This document shows, in pieces, positions 51,984-56,775 of a stretch of DNA of 56,775 nucleotides. Within the stretch, counting starts at the first letter, position 1. The number at the start of each line of letters is the position of its first letter. Position numbers and translations under genes: made by a program. Origin of the DNA: Corynebacterium sp. MSK297 (lineage in GTDB: Bacteria > Actinomycetota > Actinomycetes > Mycobacteriales > Mycobacteriaceae); contig NZ_JASPGD010000011.1 in NCBI RefSeq assembly GCF_030232885.1, forward strand, positions 1-56,775, read 5' to 3'. A model generated the notes under the pieces. It was given only the letters and a program-made list of their open reading frames with translations. It was not told where the DNA came from and did no database searches.

Positions 51984-52086
51984 CAGCTTTTTCATCTCAA
52001 ATCATAGGATTGAGATGAAAAAGCTGGAGCTAGATAGCTAAGCACCTCGGGAGCTGAATAGAGACAGTACTCAGCTCCCGGGGTGC
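51984..52086 (+). other. Two long hairpins between cassette copies 2 and 3
   Basis: First: a perfect 17-bp stem (51984-52000 with 52010-52026) with loop ATCATAGGA. Second: a 16-bp stem with one G-T pair (52042-52057 with 52071-52086) and a 13-base loop. ATAGAGACAG occurs just before the first (51977-51986) and inside the second loop (52058-52067). The second lies 41 bp before copy 3. Stable structures of this size suggest a structured RNA or a protein-binding site. Confidence 0.7.
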
Positions 52087-52127
52087 CCACCCTCTCTCAA
52101 AATACCACAACCCAGAAAGGACACATC

Positions 52128-52295
52128 ATGGACATCATGTCTAAAATTTCCAACGCACTAATCGTGCTCGCGATACTTATCGCACTCACCATAGGAGATA
52201 CCCCAATATTCTGGATGGTCATGGGCGCCACTGCGGTTACGCTCACAATTGAGACCGTACAGCTCGTACAGAAATGGCGGGAACATGCAGCCTAA
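52128..52295 (+). CDS. Small membrane peptide, cassette copy 3
   Basis: 55 residues: MDIMSKISNALIVLAILIAL, then TIGDTPIFWMVMGATAVTLT, two hydrophobic spans separated by a short turn, and the tail QKWREHAA. AAAGGAC lies upstream. The ATG of the partner starts inside the last codons (ATGCAGCCTAA), an 11-bp overlap. Confidence 0.65.
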   Translation: MDIMSKISNALIVLAILIALTIGDTPIFWMVMGATAVTLTIETVQLVQKWREHAA

Positions 52296-52512
52296 GATCA
52301 TTGACGCGGACACCGGTCAAGAACTCTGGACCGGTGCAGATTGCGCCGACCACATTGGAGTGAGCTACGCAGCGTGGCGAAACTACTCAGCCAACCACCG
52401 CACCCCAGAACACGTCGCCATGATTTTGGGCCGCACGCGACTGTGGCTTGCGGACGAGGTGCGCGAGTGGCACACAAACCGGCCAGGATCTCCCCATCAA
52501 CTACGCAAATAG
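52285..52512 (+). CDS. DNA-binding-like small protein, cassette copy 3
   Basis: 75 residues: MQPKIIDADTGQELWTGADC, then ADHIGVSYAAWRNYSANHRT and EVREWHTNRPGSPHQLRK. Shares the ends and the spacing of copy 2 but differs in the middle, where recognition-helix residues have changed (TTRTW against SYAAW). That pattern, fixed ends and variable core, is like a family diversifying in specificity. Coupled to the copy 3 membrane peptide. Confidence 0.65.
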   Translation: MQPKIIDADTGQELWTGADCADHIGVSYAAWRNYSANHRTPEHVAMILGRTRLWLADEVREWHTNRPGSPHQLRK

Positions 52513-52553
52513 TGCTAATCCGTAATTCCGCTAGATCTCGCATAGGATCCTCA

Positions 52554-52925
52554 TTAAGCAGTCCCCATCCCTAACGCTGCACGAATCGCAGGGCCAGCGG
52601 TATTGACATCATCGACCCTAAGTTCAATATCAGGTTGGCCCCATTTTTCGCGGACGACAGCTAGTGCTTGGGCAACCGTAAGATCATTATTCGCACAATC
52701 AATGATTAAATCCTGCAATTTACCCCCAGCACCCCAGTCAAAGACAGCATCATCTACGGTCGAATCGTCACAGGTAAAAATCCGCTTTTCATCGCAAATA
52801 ACCGGGATGACCTTATCCCGAGTGCGATACACCATAGCAAGACCAGGCCGAGGCTCATGCGACCAAGCGCCGTAGTGCTTATTCGGCAACATCTCTAAGC
52901 CCATTTCCTTATAACGATCAGGCAT
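52554..52925 (-). CDS. Small protein of unknown function, paralogue A
   Basis: 123 residues: MPDRYKEMGLEMLPNKHYGA, then WSHEPRPGLAMVYRTRDKVI, AQALAVVREKWGQPDIELRV. GGAGGTGAT precedes the ATG. Highly similar (about two thirds identical by eye) to the protein at 55317-55679, including the upstream ends TYLWR-stop. No domain recognised; acidic and soluble, it could be an immunity protein of a toxin locus, which its place next to toxin remnants suggests. Confidence 0.6.
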   Translation of the reverse strand: MPDRYKEMGLEMLPNKHYGAWSHEPRPGLAMVYRTRDKVIPVICDEKRIFTCDDSTVDDAVFDWGAGGKLQDLIIDCANNDLTVAQALAVVREKWGQPDIELRVDDVNTAGPAIRAALGMGTA

Positions 52926-53314
52926 CTTGACCGATCACCTCCACAAATACGTCGTAGCCAAAAATTACTCATTCCCCACTACTTCCTTACCAACTTACGT
53001 GTTAGGAAGTAGCTCCGCACTGCGAAAACCAGATAGAACTGGTGTGTTCTGCGTTAGCCTTCGGTCCCGGGAACTCCACAAACTATTTCCGCCAGCTAGA
53101 CCTGCTCCCGCCACTTCCATGCGTTCCCCAAAGCGTCGCCGTGAGATCACCTGCCGCAACAAAGCCTTTCGATGGCGCAGGCGTTACACCACACGCAGGC
53201 GGCATTACTGGTGCAATCTTTTGACTCCTGATGTTTTTCACGCTTGCTTTTTAGCTACACTGGTTAAAACAACTTGGCTACCCCCGATGTGTCCACTTTC
53301 AGGAGGCGGGCCCA
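52926..53314 (-). other. Decayed coding stretch upstream of paralogue A
   Basis: No intact gene. In broken minus-strand frames one reads AGAGLAGGNSLWSSRDRRLT and, in another, GVTPAPSKGFVAAGDLTATL. The same stretch appears at 55700-55850 (VGAGQIEGNSLRR). Two decayed copies of one short protein. Confidence 0.45.
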
Positions 53315-53419
53315 ATGCCAAATGAATGGCCCGTAGGCAAAGCTGAAGTCGATGCTCTCGTTCGCTATGCCCTCACCCGAAAACCGGGACTGATGCCCGG
53401 AAAGCCTCAGACCCACTAA
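53315..53419 (+). CDS. 34-residue peptide with a strong ribosome binding site
   Basis: Reads MPNEWPVGKAEVDALVRYAL then TRKPGLMPGKPQTH. AGGAGG lies 8 bp upstream of the ATG. No family recognised. It stands just before membrane peptide copy 4 on the same strand. Confidence 0.45.
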   Translation: MPNEWPVGKAEVDALVRYALTRKPGLMPGKPQTH

Positions 53420-53484
53420 AGTGGAATAAGTAAACCGCAAGTGGGATTAGAAAACCTCCGCACAATACAGAAGGAAATCAAGAG

Positions 53485-53634
53485 ATGACAACCATCACCG
53501 CGCTTATCAGCGCATTATTCATCATCACCAAAGCTCCAGCTTGGGCTACCGCCACAGCACTTGCATCCACGACCGTGTGCTTAGCCCTGGATACCCGCGA
53601 GCAATGGCTAGAAAGGAAACACCATGCGGCCTAA
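53485..53634 (+). CDS. Small membrane peptide, cassette copy 4
   Basis: 49 residues: MTTITALISALFIITKAPAW, then ATATALASTTVCLALDTREQ and the tail WLERKHHAA. One hydrophobic helix, charged tail ending HAA as in copies 2 and 3. AAGGAA lies upstream, and the start codon of the (broken) partner gene overlaps its end by 11 bp. Confidence 0.6.
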   Translation: MTTITALISALFIITKAPAWATATALASTTVCLALDTREQWLERKHHAA

Positions 53635-53725
53635 AATTATTGACGTGGATGCAGGGAAGGAACTTTAGCGCACTGTAGAATGCGCCAAACACTATGGCAT
53701 CACATGGTCCCGCCCCGTTTGGTGC
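53624..53725 (+). pseudogene. Broken partner protein, cassette copy 4
   Basis: Reads MRPKIIDVDAGKEL then a TAG where copies 2 and 3 have W, and continues RTVECAKHYGIT before homology ends at about 53710, where the duplicated toxin-locus repeat begins. It is truncated by that junction and carries an internal stop. Confidence 0.7.
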
Positions 53726-53727
53726 GC

Positions 53728-53935
53728 ACGCCCATTACCTTTCACCGGAAAACATCTCCTCATACGAATTTCACGATCCCTCTTACAGAGCACCCCAAAA
53801 AGATCTGGGCAGAGTAAACCGCCGCCACCAAGCACCCATAAACGGTCCCCAACAACAAGGGTTTCTAGTACACCAGTAAGGAATCAAACCTTACCCAAAC
53901 CCCACCAAGGTAGCGCCATCTCAATTACACAATTG
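53728..53935. repeat. Duplicated intergenic block, copy a (other copy 55971-56175)
   Basis: About 200 bp matching 55971-56175 with many scattered differences: TCTCCTCAT(A/G)CGAATTTC, the AAGATCTGGGCA core, and CAACAACA(A/G)GGGTTTCTAGT before a T-arm-like hairpin. The offset is 2240 bp. The copy here is cut at its left end by cassette 4. Confidence 0.75.
53876..53894 (-). other. T-arm-like hairpin, copy a
   Basis: On the minus strand a 6-bp stem (GTAAGG / CCTTAC) with a seven-base loop TTTGATT, resembling a tRNA T-arm. Occurs after the immunity-like gene. No complete tRNA is visible around it. Confidence 0.4.
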
Positions 53936-53936
53936 A

Positions 53937-54227
53937 TTAAGTCGACGCATTATCACCAGCAATGCCAAACCTATCAACCGCTTCATAGTAAAAACGCACC
54001 CATAATTCATCCCGAATTTGATCAGTGATGAAGCGGTCAACAACATCTATTACTTCGCGGGCGAGAGGAGCATTTATCGTATCGAATAACGTAGCTAGCG
54101 CAATGTCCGGATAACTAAACTCGTTATCAACTTTTGCGTCCTCAATAGCATCTCGGGGGGCTGAAACTTTATCCACTAGCCATTCAAACAAGTCACGCTC
54201 TTTAACGAAACCGTACGGCCTACTCAT
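53937..54227 (-). CDS. Immunity-like small protein, copy a
   Basis: 96 residues, acidic, helical: MSRPYGFVKERDLFEWLVDK, FSYPDIALATLFDTINAPLA, REVIDVVDRFITDQIRDELW. Its start overlaps by 8 bp the end of a frame encoding a toxin-like C-terminus, the classical arrangement of toxin-immunity pairs. Paralogous to 56176-56472 (both have the ALATLFDTINAPL-type strand). Function as immunity protein is inference. Confidence 0.6.
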   Translation of the reverse strand: MSRPYGFVKERDLFEWLVDKVSAPRDAIEDAKVDNEFSYPDIALATLFDTINAPLAREVIDVVDRFITDQIRDELWVRFYYEAVDRFGIAGDNAST

Positions 54228-54510
54228 TACGGGTAACCCCCTTTCCTGACACGGGATAGGCAGTCATATCATACGGCTCATTGTCCCTAATCTGGTACAC
54301 AACCCGGATCTTTACACCATCAACCTGACCAAGAATTGTACACTTATCTCCATTCTTCCTCGCGTTGATCTCCTTAGCCTCTAAAAGACCACGCACGGCG
54401 TCAACAATCTTTTTGCTCTGACCACCCCGAGGAAACTTCGCCGCACCAGGGCGCTGAGAATCCCCCCATGACCCGCTCGAGTCGAGGCCAAATGTAACGG
54501 CATATCGCCA
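54220..54510 (-). pseudogene. Polymorphic-toxin C-terminal domain remnant, copy a
   Basis: An open 96-codon stretch without start: KFPRGGQSKKIVDAVRGLLE, then DGVKIRVVYQIRDNEPYDMT and AYPVSGKGVTRNE. The ending with TAYP is reminiscent of BECR-fold nuclease toxins carried at the ends of phage minor head proteins. It lacks its N-terminal carrier protein and is preceded directly by a stop and a capsid-like start, so it has been cut off by a deletion. Confidence 0.55.
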
Positions 54511-54570
54511 TTATTCGTAGGCCGATCCTGCCCCGTACAACACAGGGCTTGTCCCCCGGAAAGCAGACAT
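54511..54570 (-). CDS. 19-residue frame after the scaffold gene, fused remnant
   Basis: MSAFRGTSPVLYGAGSAYE then a stop. AGGAGG lies upstream at a good distance. It starts just after the scaffold gene, where a major capsid gene would start, and runs directly into the toxin remnant, so I read it as the first codons of a deleted capsid gene. Confidence 0.35.
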   Translation of the reverse strand: MSAFRGTSPVLYGAGSAYE

Positions 54571-54602
54571 TACAAAAATCCCTCCTTAAGGGACCTTGTT
54601 AG

Positions 54603-55145
54603 TTATACGAATTTGCCGTGCACCGGCCACGCATCAGGAAACGAATAATCCGTGGCATCTTCCTTCGAGGAAGCACCTGGCTTCAAATCCTCTACCGGGT
54701 AATCTGACGGAGGTGCGGCACGCTTCGCAGCCTGCGCCTGTAGCTCCCCAAGACGCTTCGCGTTGTCATCGAACTTCTGCGGGTCCGAGCCAAGCAGATC
54801 TGCGTTGTCCTCCGAGATTCCGTACTTTGACAGTGCCTTCGACCGGGCAAGCTCCACCTGGAACTGCGTCGCTTTATTACGCTCAGCTTCCAATGCCTCC
54901 TGGGCGCGCTGCAGCTCAGTCTTTTCAGCATCCTGCATTTCACGGAACTTTTCAGCATCGGCTCGATACTCGTTACGCTCGGTGCGGTATTTCGCGTTTT
55001 CCTTACGTAATTTTTCAAGCTCTTGCTGGTAGGACTCCGTGGTGCGCTCCGGTTTTGAGTTCCCCTCCTCCTGGGCAGGGTCCTGCTGGGCCACCTCGGC
55101 GGCTTCGTTGTGTCCATCGTTGGTGGCGGTAGTTTCTTCTGCCAT
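54603..55145 (-). CDS. Phage scaffold protein (capsid assembly)
   Basis: 180 residues from the ATG at 55145 (AGGAGG upstream): an acidic N-terminus, a long coiled coil (residues 30-120, EKLRKENAKYRTERNEYRAD, AEKTELQRAQEALEAERNKA), then KYGISEDNADLLGSDPQKFD. Coiled scaffold proteins with this DNADLLG element guide head assembly in tailed phages. No complete capsid or portal gene follows, so it is an orphan remnant of a prophage head module. Confidence 0.7.
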   Translation of the reverse strand: MAEETTATNDGHNEAAEVAQQDPAQEEGNSKPERTTESYQQELEKLRKENAKYRTERNEYRADAEKFREMQDAEKTELQRAQEALEAERNKATQFQVELARSKALSKYGISEDNADLLGSDPQKFDDNAKRLGELQAQAAKRAAPPSDYPVEDLKPGASSKEDATDYSFPDAWPVHGKFV

Positions 55146-55224
55146 TGCGTAACCTCCTGGGTTATCTAATTTTGGGCATGAAAAATCCCCCGCCACCAAC
55201 CAAGTGGTGTGGGGTTGCGCGCTA

Positions 55225-55243
55225 AAGAGGAATCGAACCTCAA
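55225..55243 (-). other. T-arm-like hairpin, copy c
   Basis: On the minus strand a short stem (GAGG / CCTC at 55227-55241) with loop TTCGATT, the classic T-loop sequence, lying between paralogue B and the scaffold gene. Related to the hairpins at 53876 and 56116. Confidence 0.35.
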
Positions 55244-55316
55244 CGAACTGTCACCAGATAGCACAGAAGCCACCCCATAAAACAGGGTGGCCAAAGATTA
55301 GAGTATCTAAACAGGC

Positions 55317-55679
55317 TTATGTGCCTAAAGCGGCTCGAAGCTCTGGACTCGCATCATTGACATCCGCAACGGGAAATTCAATATCAGGTTGGCCCCATTT
55401 TTCACGGATGACAGCCAATGCTTCAGGCACCGTAAGATCATTATCCGCGCAATCAATGATTAAACGTTGCAGATTTTTACCAAGCTCCCAGTCAAAGTCA
55501 GAAGCATCGACGTCTCCATCAGCACAAAGAAGTATCTTTTCTTGGTCACTAAGGACAGGAATTACCTTACCTGAGGTGCGGTAAACCCATACGATTCCGG
55601 CGCGCGGCTCATGTGACCATGCTGCGTAATGCTTATTCGGCAGCATTTCTAAGCCCATTTCCTTATATCGATCAGACAT
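55317..55679 (-). CDS. Small protein of unknown function, paralogue B
   Basis: 120 residues: MSDRYKEMGLEMLPNKHYAA, WSHEPRAGIVWVYRTSGKVI, EALAVIREKWGQPDIEFPVA. Near copy of 52554-52925, with similar ribosome binding site and upstream TYLWR-stop. The best-kept parts are the N-terminal DRYKEMGLEMLPNKHY and the C-terminal REKWGQPDIE. Diversified in the centre as immunity genes often are, but no function can be assigned. Confidence 0.6.
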   Translation of the reverse strand: MSDRYKEMGLEMLPNKHYAAWSHEPRAGIVWVYRTSGKVIPVLSDQEKILLCADGDVDASDFDWELGKNLQRLIIDCADNDLTVPEALAVIREKWGQPDIEFPVADVNDASPELRAALGT

Positions 55680-55705
55680 CTCGACAGATTACCTCCACAA
55701 ATACG

Positions 55706-55894
55706 TCAACGTCGCAAACTATTTCCTTCAATTTGACCTGCTCCCACCGTTTTCCATGTATTCCCAAAACATCGCGATGAGATCGCCGTCATCGACACAG
55801 CCGGCGCCGTTATAAGGATGATCCCTTCTTCAGAACGCCATAGACTCATAAATGAATCCCCATCATTATTCATACTCGTATCAATTTGCGGCAC
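55706..55894 (-). CDS. Short frame upstream of paralogue B, doubtful
   Basis: Up to 62 codons (MSLWRSEEGIILITAPAVSM, VGAGQIEGNSLRR at the end). The end resembles the frame AGAGLAGGNSLW in the decayed block at 52926-53314, so this stretch was once coding. The present frame may be truncated or not expressed. Confidence 0.3.
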   Translation of the reverse strand: MPQIDTSMNNDGDSFMSLWRSEEGIILITAPAVSMTAISSRCFGNTWKTVGAGQIEGNSLRR

Positions 55895-56115
55895 TATGTA
55901 AGGTCAGGCTACCGGAACTACCAGATGGCTGACAATCGTTGTCAGGGAGAGCACACCGAACCAACCAAAAACGATTACCCCTTAACCGGCAAATCCTCTC
56001 CTCATGCGAATTTCTCAACCCCTATTACAGGACGCCCAATAAAGATCTGGGCATCACGCCCCGACATCAGGGCCCAATCCCAGGGCACCCAACAACAGGG
56101 GTTTCTAGTGCACCA

Positions 56116-56134
56116 GTAAGGAATCGAACCTTAC
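56116..56134 (-). other. T-arm-like hairpin, copy b
   Basis: On the minus strand GTAAGG / CCTTAC with loop TTCGATT, 40 bp after the immunity-like copy b. Identical stem to 53876. The 56102-56170 surroundings are near identical in both. Confidence 0.4.
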
Positions 56135-56175
56135 TCAAACACCCACCAAGGTGGCGCCATCTCAATTACGCAAAG

Positions 56176-56472
56176 CTAAGAAGATGCACCGACGCGCTGC
56201 TTCGCCTTTATCAAAAAAGCCTCAACACCAGACGCATCACGGTTGAATTCTTGTAGACGCGGAATAAACCGTTCAATTATTTCCACAGCTTCCGCAGGCA
56301 AAGGCGCATTTGCTGCATTCAGCAAACTCGCAACACCTATCGCTGGGTAACCGCCATATTCCATGTCCTCAAACGCATCAACCCAACTAAACTCGGAAAC
56401 GACAGGGCGCATTAGGGGCGCAACTGCATCCCACAAATCATATTCAATCTGATTAACCAATTCTAATGCCAT
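56176..56472 (-). CDS. Immunity-like small protein, copy b
   Basis: 98 residues: MALELVNQIEYDLWDAVAPL, YGGYPAIGVASLLNAANAPL, PAEAVEIIERFIPRLQEFNR. Paralogue of 53937-54227 with the same helical pattern. Its ATG overlaps the end of a degenerate toxin frame by 10 bp. Likely an immunity gene; which toxin it neutralises is not shown. Confidence 0.6.
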   Translation of the reverse strand: MALELVNQIEYDLWDAVAPLMRPVVSEFSWVDAFEDMEYGGYPAIGVASLLNAANAPLPAEAVEIIERFIPRLQEFNRDASGVEAFLIKAKQRVGASS

Positions 56473-56775
56473 CGCACTCTACCATTTCGCTTCACATTTG
56501 ACGTCCCAGAATCTGGCGTAGGCAATGGATACCCAAAAACGCCCTGCCCTTTCCTGTCCGCCACAAAGTATTTTATTCTAATAAAAACCCCGTCAACCTC
56601 GTCCTCAATCATTCGTTTATCATTATCCACCATGATCTCCCCGTCTCAAGAATACCCGCAAAAGAATTAACGATCTTTTGATCAGACCACGACTGTGGGG
56701 TCAAGTCCGTTTGAGTGGTGTTTCTATCTTTCGATAAAGCATGCAGTGTGATGATGTCAGGGGCCATCACGTGCT
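56463..56775 (-). pseudogene. Degenerate toxin C-terminal domain, copy b, reaching the window edge
   Basis: Two frames are needed: one reads TQTDLTPQSWSDQKIVNSFA, GILETG; the second continues KRMIEDEVDGVFIRIKYFVA then GYPLPTPDSGTSNVKRNGR. These align with copy a (GQSKKIVDAVRGLLE; VDGVKIRVVYQIRD; VTRNE). A frameshift near 56625 breaks it. The N-terminal part lies beyond the window. Confidence 0.6.

Noticed and set aside
53860..53935. A complete tRNA gene around the T-arm-like hairpin
   Set aside because: Only the T-arm-like part is present; no D-arm, anticodon arm or matching acceptor strand.

Overview
The window looks like a Corynebacterium chromosome. The minus-strand cluster argCJBDFRGH with tyrS downstream, pheS-pheT upstream, and the infC-rpmI-rplT, uvrA, uvrB-coaE-rpsA and polA neighbourhoods match the core gene order known for that genus, and the proteins read like corynebacterial ones. 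The species cannot be fixed from the sequence alone.

Core, about 1-39.6 kb. Reading against the + strand, argC, argJ, argB, argD, argF, argR, argG and argH encode the full glutamate-to-arginine pathway and its repressor. They are tightly spaced (ATGA and TAATG junctions) and are followed by a Trm112-like gene and tyrS, ending in a hairpin terminator. Between pheT and argC sits a + strand nitrogen module: formamidase AmiF, an AnsP-like amino-acid permease and ornithine cyclodeaminase. Then come pheST, a TrmH-type methyltransferase, rplT-rpmI-infC (infC starts at ATC and has a terminator-like leader), uvrA, a metallo-beta-lactamase-fold hydrolase, a DoxX-like protein, a HelD/HelR-type helicase, two universal stress proteins, a decayed acyl-CoA dehydrogenase, uvrB, coaE, rpsA, a siderophore-interacting fusion protein and polA.

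Defence island, about 39.6-50.9 kb. It holds an Mrr-type restriction enzyme, a secreted SGNH hydrolase, an ABC-F ATPase, a fragment of a type ISP-like restriction helicase, and one minus-strand operon: type III mod (frame broken at a run of seven C), res, a TIR-like protein (DUF1863/ThsB-like) and a HIT-domain protein with membrane helices. The last two are coupled by a GTGA overlap and could form a TIR-signal/membrane-effector pair. This is the best candidate for an undescribed system.

Phage-derived repeat region, about 41.5-42.1 and 51.4-56.8 kb. A two-gene + strand cassette (a 44-55 residue membrane peptide overlapping by about 11 nt a 75-residue DNA-binding-like protein that begins MQPKIIDADTG) occurs intact twice and decayed or truncated at least three more times. 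Interleaved on the minus strand is a duplicated set of toxin C-terminal remnants, immunity-like genes, a second pair of paralogous small proteins, a phage scaffold gene and T-arm-like hairpins. No integrase is visible, so this is a partial, rearranged prophage or polymorphic-toxin locus that continues past the right edge.
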